Part shown: positions 6,676 to 15,031 of the stretch, one piece after another
Layout: every line of letters starts with the position of its first letter
Numbering within the stretch: position 1 is the first letter of the stretch
From: Stenotrophomonas rhizophila
Lineage (GTDB): Bacteria > Pseudomonadota > Gammaproteobacteria > Xanthomonadales > Xanthomonadaceae
NCBI RefSeq assembly: GCF_003651185.1
Contig: NZ_RCDC01000010.1
Coordinates: 1 to 46,298 of the forward strand
Length of the DNA stretch: 46,298 bases
Direction: 5' to 3'
Made by a program: the position numbers and the translations under genes
The notes under the pieces: generated by a model
The model's input: only the letters and a program-made list of their open reading frames with translations
Told to the model about the DNA's origin: nothing
Databases searched by the model: none

Positions 6676-7767
6676 TCAGACGTTGAAGCGGAAGTGCAGG
6701 ATGTCGCCTTCCTGGACGCGGTATTCCTTGCCTTCCAGGCGCAGACGACCCGCTTCCTTGGCACCGGCCTCGCCCTTGTACTTGATGAAGTCGTCATACG
6801 CGATGGTTTCGGCGCGGATGAAGCCCTTCTCGAAGTCGGTGTGGATCACGGCGGCGGCCTGCGGGGCGGTGGCGCCCTTGCGCACGGTCCATGCACGGAC
6901 TTCCTTCACGCCTGCGGTGAAGTAGGTCTGCAGGCCCAGCAGCTGGTACGCGGCGTAGATCACGCGGTTCAAGCCCGGCTCGGACAGGCCCAGGTCGGCC
7001 AGGAAGGTATCGCGGTCTTCGTCGTCGAGCTGGGACAGCTCTTCTTCGATCGCAGCCGAGACCGGCACCACCTGCGCACCCTCTTCGGCGGCACGGGCGC
7101 GCACGGCATCCAGATGCGGGTTGTTCTCGAAACCGTCTTCCAGCACGTTGGCGATGTACATCACCGGCTTGAGGGTCAGCAGGAACAGGTCACGGACCAG
7201 CGCCTTCTCTTCCTCGTCCAGGCCGGCGGTACGACCCGCCTTGCCGTCGGCCAGCGCGGCCTGCAGCTTGGCCAGCACCGGCTTGCGGGCCGCGGCTTCC
7301 TTGTCGCCCCCCTTGGCAGCGCGCTCGGCGCGGTTCAGCGCCTTCTCGACGCTGTCCAGATCGGCCAGGGCCAGCTCGGTATCGATGGTGTCGATATCCG
7401 ACAGCGGGTCGACCTTGTTGTTGACGTGGATGACGTCGGCGTTCTCGAAGCAGCGCACCACGTGGGTGATCGCATCCACTTCGCGGATGTGGGCCAGGAA
7501 CTTGTTGCCCAGGCCTTCACCACTGGCCGCGCCGGCGACGAGGCCGGCGATGTCGACGAACTCCACCGCGGTCGGGATGACCTTCTGCGGGTTGATGATG
7601 GCAGCCAGCTCGTTCAGGCGCGGATCCGGCACCGGCACGATGCCGACGTTCGGTTCGATCGTGCAGAACGGGAAGTTGGCCGCCGCGATGCCCGCCTTGG
7701 TCAGCGCATTGAACAGGGTCGATTTGCCGACGTTGGGCAGACCGACGATGCCGCATTTGATACCCAT
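6676..7767 (-). CDS. ychF: Redox-regulated ATPase YchF (Obg-family)
   Basis: YchF/OLA1 is a universally conserved P-loop NTPase of the Obg family that associates with ribosomes and prefers ATP. The 363-residue protein starts MGIKCGIVGLPNVGKST, with the P-loop at residues 8-16. It carries the family's non-canonical G4 element, NVLE in place of NKxD, in the stretch VMYIANVLEDG. The C-terminal TGS domain ends YRVQEGDILHFRFNV. The ATG at 7765-7767 has AGAGG upstream; a longer frame to 7830 has no support. It is the last gene of the series prs-rplY-pth-ychF, next to pth as in many gammaproteobacteria. Confidence 0.96.
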   Translation of the reverse strand: MGIKCGIVGLPNVGKSTLFNALTKAGIAAANFPFCTIEPNVGIVPVPDPRLNELAAIINPQKVIPTAVEFVDIAGLVAGAASGEGLGNKFLAHIREVDAITHVVRCFENADVIHVNNKVDPLSDIDTIDTELALADLDSVEKALNRAERAAKGGDKEAAARKPVLAKLQAALADGKAGRTAGLDEEEKALVRDLFLLTLKPVMYIANVLEDGFENNPHLDAVRARAAEEGAQVVPVSAAIEEELSQLDDEDRDTFLADLGLSEPGLNRVIYAAYQLLGLQTYFTAGVKEVRAWTVRKGATAPQAAAVIHTDFEKGFIRAETIAYDDFIKYKGEAGAKEAGRLRLEGKEYRVQEGDILHFRFNV

Positions 7768-7888
7768 CTTTGACAACCTCTGGGGTGAAAGTGATTGGGG
7801 AAGCAGCGACGTTCGGCGCTGCTTTTCCAATCATTTTCCGTACCGACCCGCGGTCGGTACCTACCGGTAACGTCAGTCACCGGTCACG

Positions 7889-8467
7889 TTACTTCGGGGT
7901 GTGCAGCCGCTTCATCGCTTCGCTGAAATCGCCCTTCACTGCCAGCGGCAGGACGTCGATCGCATCGTTGACGGCATGACCGATCAGCACATCATCGTCC
8001 TTGCTGGCACGCCCCAGCACCCACGGGACCACGCGGTCCTTATGGCCGGGATGGCCAATGCCGATGCGCAGGCGGTGGAACCGGCCATGGCCGAGCAGGC
8101 GGATGGTGTCGCGCAGGCCGTTCTGGCCGCCGTGGCCACCGTCGAACTTGAGCCGTGCCACGCCGGGCGGCAGGTCCAGCTCGTCGTGCGCCAGCAGCGT
8201 CTCTTCCGGTTCGATCTTCCAGAAGCGCTGCGCCGCGGTGACCGATTTGCCACTGAGGTTCATGAAGGTGGCGGGCTTGAGCAGCCACACCGGCTGGCCG
8301 GCGATGTCGACCTTGGCGGTCTCGCCGAACAACTTGCTGTCCACGCTCCAGCGCGCACCGGCCTGTTCGACCAGGGCGTCAATGAAACGAAACCCGGCAT
8401 TGTGCCGGGTCTGGGCGTGCTCGGGTCCGGGGTTGCCCAGACCAACGATCAATCGCAATCCTGTCAT
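7889..8467 (-). CDS. pth: Peptidyl-tRNA hydrolase
   Basis: Pth releases tRNA from prematurely dropped-off peptidyl-tRNA. The 192-residue product starts MTGLRLIVGLGNPGPEH. The family's catalytic and binding residues are all present: Asn12, His22 (RHNAGF), Asn70 (FMNLSG), Asp95 (HDELDLPPG) and Asn116 (GGHGGQNGLRD). They are offset by two from the E. coli enzyme. The length matches the family. It lies between rplY and ychF on the same strand. Confidence 0.97.
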   Translation of the reverse strand: MTGLRLIVGLGNPGPEHAQTRHNAGFRFIDALVEQAGARWSVDSKLFGETAKVDIAGQPVWLLKPATFMNLSGKSVTAAQRFWKIEPEETLLAHDELDLPPGVARLKFDGGHGGQNGLRDTIRLLGHGRFHRLRIGIGHPGHKDRVVPWVLGRASKDDDVLIGHAVNDAIDVLPLAVKGDFSEAMKRLHTPK

Positions 8468-8513
8468 TACTCTTCTTTCGTCGGTACCCGCCCTGTGCCG
8501 GTACATACAGAAA

Positions 8514-8541
8514 CGGCGCCTGCCCCGAAGGACAGGCGCCG
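8514..8541 (-). terminator. Hairpin between rplY and pth
   Basis: CGGCGCCTG and CAGGCGCCG form a near-perfect stem closed by a TTCG-type loop. GTTTCTG follows on the minus strand. It probably ends or attenuates the rplY transcript before pth. Confidence 0.65.
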
Positions 8542-8548
8542 CAATCAC

Positions 8549-9163
8549 TTACTCTGCAGCGGGCGCTTCGTCGGCAGCTTCTTCCTTGCCGAGCTTGGCG
8601 GTGACGATCGCATCGTCATGGTCCTTGCCCTGGGCCAGCGCCGGGATCTCGACGCCCTTCGGCAGCTTGATGTCCGACAGGTAGATCACGTCACCAGCCT
8701 TCAGGTCGGCCAGGTCGACGTCGATCGATTCCGGCAGGTCCTTCGGCAGGCAGGTGATGCTCACTTCCTTCAGTTCGTGGGTGACCACGACGTCGGCAGC
8801 CTTGCCGGCCGGCGAGGTGTCTTCGTTGATGAAGTGCAGCGGGACGTTGGCGGTCAGCGCTTCGTTCTCGTTCACGCGCAGGAAATCCAGATGCAGGATC
8901 AGCTGCTTGAACGGGTGGCGCTGCATGTCACGCAGCAGCACCTTGGTGACCTTGCCATCCAGGTTCAGGTCCAGGATGGACGAGTAGAACCACTCGTTCT
9001 GCTGGGCCAGCCAGATTTCGTTGTGGTTGAGCTGGATGACGCTCGGCTCGACGTCGCCGCCGTAGATGATCGCCGGGATCTGGCCAGCGCCACGCAGGCG
9101 GCGGCTCGCACCCTTGCCTTGCAGTTCGCGCTGGACGACCTTGATTTCATGATTCTTGGCCAT
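8549..9163 (-). CDS. rplY: 50S ribosomal protein L25 (general stress protein Ctc type)
   Basis: L25 binds 5S rRNA in the large subunit. At 204 residues this is the long CTC form, with an N-terminal L25 domain (KVVQRELQGKGASRRLRGAGQIPAIIYGG) and a C-terminal beta domain (about residues 95-185). An acidic Ala/Glu tail follows, ending EEAADEAPAAE. It lies between prs and pth, its usual place in many proteobacteria. The ATG at 9161-9163 is preceded by AAGGTAGT. Confidence 0.96.
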   Translation of the reverse strand: MAKNHEIKVVQRELQGKGASRRLRGAGQIPAIIYGGDVEPSVIQLNHNEIWLAQQNEWFYSSILDLNLDGKVTKVLLRDMQRHPFKQLILHLDFLRVNENEALTANVPLHFINEDTSPAGKAADVVVTHELKEVSITCLPKDLPESIDVDLADLKAGDVIYLSDIKLPKGVEIPALAQGKDHDDAIVTAKLGKEEAADEAPAAE

Positions 9164-9213
9164 GCTGATTTACTACCTTCGTTGTTTGCCGCGCCATGAT
9201 GGCGAGGCGATGA

Positions 9214-9269
9214 GGGGAGATCCGCGACCAGATCTCCCCGGGAAACCACCCACCGTTGCCGGTGGGCGG
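9214..9269 (-). terminator. Double hairpin between prs and rplY
   Basis: Two stems lie after prs on the minus strand. The first, 9246-9269, pairs CCGCCCACC with GGTGGGTGG and is followed by TTTCC. The second, 9214-9239, has perfect 9-bp arms GGGGAGATC/GATCTCCCC. The first looks like a prs terminator or attenuator. The second is in the rplY leader, about 50 bp before the start, and could be part of an L25 control region; that is speculation. Confidence 0.55.
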
Positions 9270-9274
9270 AAAAA

Positions 9275-10237
9275 TCAATCCACGTACAGCGAGCTGACCG
9301 ACTCACCGAAGGCGATGCGGCGCATCGTCTCGGCCAGCATTTCCGCCACGCTGAGCTGGCGGATCTTGCTGCACACCCGCGCCTCTTCACGCAGCGGGAT
9401 GGTGTCGGTCACCACCAGCTCATCGAGCTGGGAGTTGTTGATGTTGTCCACCGCCGGGCCCGAGAGCACGGCGTGGGTGCAGTACGCGGCGACCTTGAGG
9501 GCGCCACGCGCCTTCAGGGCTGCAGCGGCCGCACACAGGGTGCCGGCGGTATCGACGATGTCATCGACCATTACGCAGGTCTTGCCTTCGACGTCACCGA
9601 TGATGTTCATCACGGTGGAGACGTTGGCGCGCGGGCGGCGCTTGTCGATGATCGCCAGATCGGCATCGTCCAGGCGCTTGGCGACGGCGCGCGCGCGCAC
9701 CACACCGCCCACGTCCGGGGACACCACGATCAGGTTTTCCGTGCCGTAGGCGCGCCAGATATCGGCGAGCAGCAGCGGCGAGGCGTATACGTTGTCCACC
9801 GGCATGTCGAAGAAACCCTGGATCTGATCGGCATGCAGATCCACCGTCAGTACCCGGTCAGCCCCGACAGCGCTGAACATCTTTGCGGCCACCTTGGCGG
9901 TGATCGGCACGCGCGAGGAACGCATGCGGCGATCCTGGCGCGAGTAGCCGAAATACGGCACCACGGCGGTGACACTGTTGACCGAAGCGCGCTTGAGCGC
10001 ATCGATCAGGACCAGCAGTTCCATCAGGTTCTCTGCGCTGGGCGCACAGGTCGGCTGGATCACGAACACGTCCTGCTTACGGACGTTTTCCTCGATCTCG
10101 ACCTGCACTTCACCATCGGAGAAGCGCGACACCAATGCCTTGCCAGGCCGCACCCCCAGTTCCTTGCAGATGCTCTGCGCAAGGCGCTTGTTGGCGTTGC
10201 CGGAAAATACCAGCAGGTTGGGGTGTTCTTGCATCAT
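9275..10237 (-). CDS. prs: Ribose-phosphate pyrophosphokinase
   Basis: Prs makes PRPP from ribose 5-phosphate and ATP, feeding nucleotide, histidine and tryptophan synthesis. The 320-residue protein has the N-terminal FSGNANKRLA, the flexible-loop motif YFGYSRQDRR and the cation-binding DLHADQIQGFF. The PRPP-binding loop VMVDDIVDTAGT is at about 222-233. Two adjacent ATG codons (10237 and 10234) are possible starts; I use the first. In the same direction upstream are tRNA-Gln and ispE, the usual ispE-prs neighbourhood. The leader between tRNA-Gln and prs is about 130 bp and shows no clear promoter. Confidence 0.97.
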   Translation of the reverse strand: MMQEHPNLLVFSGNANKRLAQSICKELGVRPGKALVSRFSDGEVQVEIEENVRKQDVFVIQPTCAPSAENLMELLVLIDALKRASVNSVTAVVPYFGYSRQDRRMRSSRVPITAKVAAKMFSAVGADRVLTVDLHADQIQGFFDMPVDNVYASPLLLADIWRAYGTENLIVVSPDVGGVVRARAVAKRLDDADLAIIDKRRPRANVSTVMNIIGDVEGKTCVMVDDIVDTAGTLCAAAAALKARGALKVAAYCTHAVLSGPAVDNINNSQLDELVVTDTIPLREEARVCSKIRQLSVAEMLAETMRRIAFGESVSSLYVD

Positions 10238-10370
10238 GACGGTCTCGGGCGGGAGCGATTGGCGGAGAACTGGGCCGCCGGCACCCGGAGGTGTCTGCGG
10301 TGACAACACCGCGGCGTATGCACCGCGCCCGCGCAGACATGCGCATGGAGTCGCGGCAGATATCCGCTAG

Positions 10371-10447
10371 TGGCAGGGGCGGGAGGATTCGAACCTCCGA
10401 ATGCCAGGATCAAAACCTGGTGCCTTGGGCCTCTTGGCGACGCCCCT
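10371..10447 (-). tRNA. tRNA-Gln (anticodon TTG)
   Basis: This is a 77-nt cloverleaf on the minus strand with acceptor stem AGGGGCG/CGCCCCT, anticodon stem CCAGG/CCTGG around TTTTGAT, T-arm GGTTCGAATCC and encoded CCA. Anticodon TTG is glutamine. It lies between ispE and prs and is probably carried on their transcript. Confidence 0.97.
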
Positions 10448-10456
10448 GCATCAAAA

Positions 10457-11326
10457 TCAGTAACGCTCGAGTACATCAAGCAGTGGCGAGCGCTCCACGC
10501 CCGCAGCCACCCATGCCCGCAGTTCCTTCGGCAATTGCGCCAGGCCCTGCTCTGCAGCAGCGCGCGTGGCGAACTCGACGAAACAACCGCTTCCCGACCC
10601 GGTGAGTCGTGCCCGGCCGATACTGCTCAACGCTGCGAGCGCTGCCTCTACGGCAGGTTCGCGGCGGCGCAGGACCGGCTCGAACGCATTCCCGAGCAAA
10701 GACCCGGAAGCGAAGTCCGCTATTTTCGCCACTGGGGCATCCCGCGTCAAATCCGGTGATGCGAAAAGTGCGGGAGTCGGCACGTGAACGCCGGGATGGA
10801 CCAGCACAAACCAGGCCGGCGGCAGGGCGATCGGGGTCAGCAGTTCGCCCACGCCCTCGGCCCAGGCGTTGTGCCCGCGCACGAAGACCGGCACATCCGC
10901 GCCCAGCTGCAGACCCAGCGCGGCCAGCGCGTCGACGTCCAGGCCGGCGTTCCAGAGGCGGTTGAGCGCGACCAGGACGGTGGCGGCATCGGACGAACCG
11001 CCGCCGAAGCCGCCGCCCGCCGGAACGCGCTTTTCGACGCCGATATCGGCACCTTGGCCGATGTTTGCTGCATCCTTCAACAGGTGCGCGGCGCGGATCG
11101 CCAGATCATCCGCCTCGGCAACGCCGGCCGCGGAGGTGCCCTCACGGCGGATCCGGCCATCGTCGCGGACACGCAGATGGATCCGATCACCCCAATCCAG
11201 CAGGCGGAACACGGTCTGGAGCTGGTGGTAGCCATCCGGACGCCGCCCGGTGATGTGCAGGAACAGGTTCAGCTTGGCCGGGGCCGGCCAGGTCGACCCG
11301 CCGTCGGCCGTCTCCAGCATGCTCAT
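10457..11326 (-). CDS. ispE: 4-diphosphocytidyl-2-C-methyl-D-erythritol kinase
   Basis: IspE is the GHMP-family kinase of the MEP isoprenoid pathway and phosphorylates CDP-methylerythritol. The 289-residue product has PAKLNLFLHITGRRPDGYH near the N-terminus with the active-site Lys19, and the glycine-rich ATP loop PAGGGFGGGSSDAA at 102-115. The catalytic Asp is in LGADVPVF (Asp144). The ATG at 11324-11326 overlaps the lolB stop codon by four bases (ATGA), fixing the start and implying translational coupling. A second ATG two codons later is possible. Confidence 0.96.
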   Translation of the reverse strand: MSMLETADGGSTWPAPAKLNLFLHITGRRPDGYHQLQTVFRLLDWGDRIHLRVRDDGRIRREGTSAAGVAEADDLAIRAAHLLKDAANIGQGADIGVEKRVPAGGGFGGGSSDAATVLVALNRLWNAGLDVDALAALGLQLGADVPVFVRGHNAWAEGVGELLTPIALPPAWFVLVHPGVHVPTPALFASPDLTRDAPVAKIADFASGSLLGNAFEPVLRRREPAVEAALAALSSIGRARLTGSGSGCFVEFATRAAAEQGLAQLPKELRAWVAAGVERSPLLDVLERY

Positions 11327-11982
11327 GGGCCGCCCAGCACCCAGCTGTCGACCACCAGGCGGACCTTGGCGTCGCCATTGACTGCTTCGATCCTGCGCGG
11401 CAGCACCGGGCGACCGGCCTCGGCCGGGTACCAATCCAGGTACTGGATCTCCCAGCCCAGCTGCTCCACGCGACGCGGGCGGCCTTCACCGTCGCGCTCG
11501 ATGCGCTCGGCCGGGGCCGCATCGGCGACCAGGCCGCGCACCCAATCGGGCAGCTGGTTGACCGGGATATCCCAGCCGGTGGCGTCCAGCAGGACCTGCT
11601 GGGCATCGTCGCCCTCGCGCGTGCCGCCTTCCAGACCCTCCAGGCGGCCGCCTTCATGATGGCTGTCGCCGGTCAGCTTCCAGCTCTGCCGGGTGACCGG
11701 GGCGCTGAGTTCCACCACATATCCCTGGCCCTGCTGCTGCCAGTCGATGCGGCCGTTGCCGCCGTTGCGGCCCTTGCTGATCGCCACCCGGCCCTGGAAC
11801 GACCAGGCCGGCTGCGCGCGTACCGCAGTGACGCGCTCGGCCTCGGCCTGCTGCGCAGCGGGAGAGACGGTGCTGACCACGGTCGGGGCGGAAGGGGCCT
11901 TGCGCTCATCGAGGGACACGCACGCGGAAAGCGACAACGCCACGGCCGCGGCAAACGCGACCTTCAGGGACAGCAGATTCAT
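11323..11982 (-). CDS. lolB: Outer-membrane lipoprotein LolB
   Basis: LolB receives lipoproteins from LolA and inserts them into the inner leaflet of the outer membrane. The 219-residue precursor has a lipoprotein signal with lipobox LSAC and Cys21. The body shows the LolB features AWSFQGRVAISKG and a lipid-binding half-barrel rich in Trp. It overlaps the TPR-protein gene upstream and ispE downstream by four bases each. The lolB-ispE-prs order is widespread in gammaproteobacteria and supports the call. Confidence 0.92.
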   Translation of the reverse strand: MNLLSLKVAFAAAVALSLSACVSLDERKAPSAPTVVSTVSPAAQQAEAERVTAVRAQPAWSFQGRVAISKGRNGGNGRIDWQQQGQGYVVELSAPVTRQSWKLTGDSHHEGGRLEGLEGGTREGDDAQQVLLDATGWDIPVNQLPDWVRGLVADAAPAERIERDGEGRPRRVEQLGWEIQYLDWYPAEAGRPVLPRRIEAVNGDAKVRLVVDSWVLGGP

Positions 11983-13676
11983 ACGCCGTATTTCTCGATC
12001 ACGCGCTGCAGGGCGCGGTTGTCCGGGTCCAGCTTGCGGGCCTCTTCAAAGAAGTGGCGCGCTTCGTCCTTCTTGTTCAACACCCACAGCACCTCGCCCA
12101 CATGCGCGGCGATTTCCGCATCCTTGGCCAGCGTCCAGGCGCGGCGCAGCTGCACCAAGGCTTCTTCGTTGCGGCCCAGGCGATACAGCACCCAACCGTA
12201 ACTGTCGACGATGGCGGCGTTGTCCGGCTCGGCCACGCGCGCGCGGTCGATCAGTTCCAAGGCTTCCTGATAACGCTGCGTGCGGTCGGCCAAGGTGTAG
12301 CCCAGCGCATTGAGCGCGGCGATGTTCTCCGGATCGGTGACCAGCACCTTGCGCAGGTCGGCCTCGGCGCGCGGGATGTCGTCGCGGCGCTCCCAGGCCA
12401 GCGCGCGGGCATACAGCAGCGCGTTCTCATCCGGATACGCGGCCAGGCCACGGGCCAGGGCGTCCAGTTCGCCAGCATCGTCGTTGCCGCGCTGGCGCAG
12501 CTCGGCCTCCAACAGATAGGCATCCCGGCGGGCATCGTCATCAACGGTGGCATCGGACTGGATCGCGTGGACTTCGGCCAGCGCCTTGTCGGTGCGGCCC
12601 AGTTCGTTCTGCGCATTGGCTGCGCGCAGGCGCGACTCATCGCGCTCCGGGCCACCGGGCACGCTGTGATACCAGTTGACCGCTTCCTCGTAGCGCTTGA
12701 GGTACTCGGCGATCTTGCCCAGCAGCAGGCGCTGGGCCGGATCCGGCTTGGTCGCCTGCCTGGAAAGCTCGGTATACAGGGCCAGCAGGCCCGGGTCGTC
12801 CTTCTGCTTGGCCAGCAGCGAGGCGCGCATGCCGTAGGTCTGCACATCCTGCGGGCCGACCGCCAGCACGCGCTCGGCCGCAGCCGGCTGACCCATCAGG
12901 TCATAGGAGATCGCCACCGCGTTACGCAGCTCGGGGTCCTGCAGGGTCTTGGGCTCCACGCCCTTCAACAGGGCCAGCGCCTCATCGGACTTGCCGGCCT
13001 GGGTGAGCTGACTGGCGTGCAGCAGGGCCACGCGCGGCTCATCCGGGAAGCGCTTGACCACCTCATCGACCATGCGCCGGGCCAGCTCGGGCTGCTCCAT
13101 GCGCATGGCCAGACGGCCGAACTCCTGCCAGACCTCCAGGCGGTCGGGGATGGCATTGGCATCCACCAGCTCGCCCAGCACCTGGGCCGGGACCTTTGGA
13201 TCGCTGCCGCCGCTGATCAGGGCGCCGATCGCGAACTTCCAGGCGGTGGGGTCCGGGTCCTTGAGCAGCGCCTGCAGTTCGGTGCGGGCGGCCTTCACCT
13301 TGTTCTGGCGCATGTCCAGCGCGGCGGTGCTGCTGCGCATGGCCAGTGAGCGCGGCGCACGCTGCTCCCACAGGGCCAGCGCGCGGGCGGCGCGCTTGTC
13401 ATCGTTGGCCAGCATGGCGATCCGGGAGGCGCGCTCGGCCAGGCCGGCATCGCCTTCACTGGCCTCGGCCGCCTCTAGGTACCAGCGCGCGGCGTCGCCC
13501 AGTTTGCCTGCCTGCAGGGCGAATTCGCCCGCCATGACCGGGGCCAGGGGGACCGCCTCGGCCGTGCTGTTCTTGGCCTTCGCCGGGGCTGCCGGGGGGG
13601 CGGCCAGGGCGTTGGCAGTGAACAAAGACAGCAGCAGAACGCTGGAGATGCGAATCAATGCGGGCATCGGGGGCAT
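11979..13676 (-). CDS. Exported tetratricopeptide-repeat protein
   Basis: The 565-residue protein has a signal peptide (about residues 1-25, ending ANALAAPP) and is otherwise almost all helical TPR-like repeats. Examples are GEFALQAGKLGDAARWYLEAAEA near the start and ENIAALNALGYTLADRTQRYQEALELIDRA near the end. No catalytic motif is visible, so it is probably a periplasmic scaffold. It overlaps lolB by four bases, and similar TPR proteins precede lolB in related genomes. The start at 13676 has AAGG five bases upstream; another ATG lies three codons downstream. Its partners are unknown. Confidence 0.85.
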   Translation of the reverse strand: MPPMPALIRISSVLLLSLFTANALAAPPAAPAKAKNSTAEAVPLAPVMAGEFALQAGKLGDAARWYLEAAEASEGDAGLAERASRIAMLANDDKRAARALALWEQRAPRSLAMRSSTAALDMRQNKVKAARTELQALLKDPDPTAWKFAIGALISGGSDPKVPAQVLGELVDANAIPDRLEVWQEFGRLAMRMEQPELARRMVDEVVKRFPDEPRVALLHASQLTQAGKSDEALALLKGVEPKTLQDPELRNAVAISYDLMGQPAAAERVLAVGPQDVQTYGMRASLLAKQKDDPGLLALYTELSRQATKPDPAQRLLLGKIAEYLKRYEEAVNWYHSVPGGPERDESRLRAANAQNELGRTDKALAEVHAIQSDATVDDDARRDAYLLEAELRQRGNDDAGELDALARGLAAYPDENALLYARALAWERRDDIPRAEADLRKVLVTDPENIAALNALGYTLADRTQRYQEALELIDRARVAEPDNAAIVDSYGWVLYRLGRNEEALVQLRRAWTLAKDAEIAAHVGEVLWVLNKKDEARHFFEEARKLDPDNRALQRVIEKYGV

Positions 13677-13732
13677 CTGAGCCTTAAAATGACGACTTGA
13701 ATGGCCAGCAGCTTATCGCAAGCAACTGAACA

Positions 13733-15031
13733 ATGACCCTGTGGGTGCTCGGACTGAATCACCAGACCGCGCCAGTGGAGCTGCGCGAACGCGCCTCCTT
13801 TGGCGGCGACGCCCTGCCCCAGGCATTGGCGTCGCTGCGCGATACGCCACAGGTGGCCGAGGCGGTCCTGCTCTCCACCTGCAACCGCACCGAGCTGTAC
13901 GCGGTGGCCGAATCCGGTGACGCGCTGGCGCAGTGGCTGGAGTCACAGGCCGGCACCTTGCATGGGTACCTCTATCAGCACGCCGACGCCGACGCGGTGC
14001 GCCACCTGTTCCGGGTTGCCACCGGGCTGGACTCGATGGTGCTGGGCGAACCGCAGATCCTGGGCCAGGTGAAGGATGCCTGGGCCCTGGCCCGTGATCA
14101 TGGCCTGCTCGGCCAGCGCCTGGACCGGCTGTTCCAGCAGACCTTCTCGGTGGCCAAGCGCGCCCGCACCGATACCCGCGTGGGCGCCAACCCGGTGTCG
14201 GTGGCCTCCACCGCGGTGCGCCTGGCGCAGAACTCGTTCGCGCGGCTGGACGATTCCACCGTGCTGCTGGTCGGCGCCGGCGAGACCATCGAGCTGGCCG
14301 CGCGCCATCTCAGCGAAGGGCGCGTGCGGCGGCTACTGATCGCCAACCGCACCCTGGCCCATGCGCAGGAGCTGGCCAGCCGTCATGGCGGCGTCGCCCT
14401 GCCCCTGAGTGAGTTGGACCGCCATCTGGGCGAGGCTGACGTGGTGTTCTCGGCCACCGCCGCGCGTGAGCCGGTGATCACCCGCGCGCACGTGGCCGCC
14501 GCACTGAAAACCCGCAAGCACAAGCCGATGCTGCTGTTCGATCTGGCCGTGCCCCGCGATATCGAGGCCGGCGTGGGCGAACTGGCCGACGCCTTCCTGT
14601 ACACCGTGGATGATCTGGAGCGCGCGGTCGAAGACAACCGCCGCAGCCGCCGTGAAGCCGCGGCCGAGGCCGAAGCAATCATCGAGCTGCAGGTCGCCCG
14701 CTTCGTGGAAACGCTGCAGGCCAGCGTGCACCAGGCCCCGCTGCGGCAACTGCGCGCCTATGGTGAAGCGACCCGCGTGGAGATGCTGGAGAAAGCCCGC
14801 CAGCAGCTGGCCCACGGCAAATCACCGGAAGAGGTGCTCGAGCTGCTCGCGCACGGCCTGACCAACCGCCTGCTGCACCCGCCGACCGCCGCCCTGCGCG
14901 CGGCCGCGCTCAGCGGCGATACTGAACTCACCCGCGCCGCCGAGCGCCTGTTCCCGGCCAGGCCGGGTTACCAGCACCCTGCCGTGCGTACCGATGTAGC
15001 GAGGGACGATGACGCCGACCCTGCGCCGTAA
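13733..15031 (+). CDS. hemA: Glutamyl-tRNA reductase
   Basis: HemA reduces glutamyl-tRNA to glutamate-1-semialdehyde, the committed step of tetrapyrrole synthesis. The 432-residue enzyme shows GLNHQTAPVELRER and the nucleophile Cys50 in LLSTCNRTELY. The conserved GLDSMVLGEPQILGQVK follows, then an NADPH-binding domain (VLLVGAGETIELAARHL) and a C-terminal dimerisation helix. It is transcribed divergently from the TPR-lolB operon with a spacer of only 56 bp. The end overlaps prfA by 23 bp, an arrangement known for hemA-prfA. Confidence 0.97.
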   Translation: MTLWVLGLNHQTAPVELRERASFGGDALPQALASLRDTPQVAEAVLLSTCNRTELYAVAESGDALAQWLESQAGTLHGYLYQHADADAVRHLFRVATGLDSMVLGEPQILGQVKDAWALARDHGLLGQRLDRLFQQTFSVAKRARTDTRVGANPVSVASTAVRLAQNSFARLDDSTVLLVGAGETIELAARHLSEGRVRRLLIANRTLAHAQELASRHGGVALPLSELDRHLGEADVVFSATAAREPVITRAHVAAALKTRKHKPMLLFDLAVPRDIEAGVGELADAFLYTVDDLERAVEDNRRSRREAAAEAEAIIELQVARFVETLQASVHQAPLRQLRAYGEATRVEMLEKARQQLAHGKSPEEVLELLAHGLTNRLLHPPTAALRAAALSGDTELTRAAERLFPARPGYQHPAVRTDVARDDDADPAP

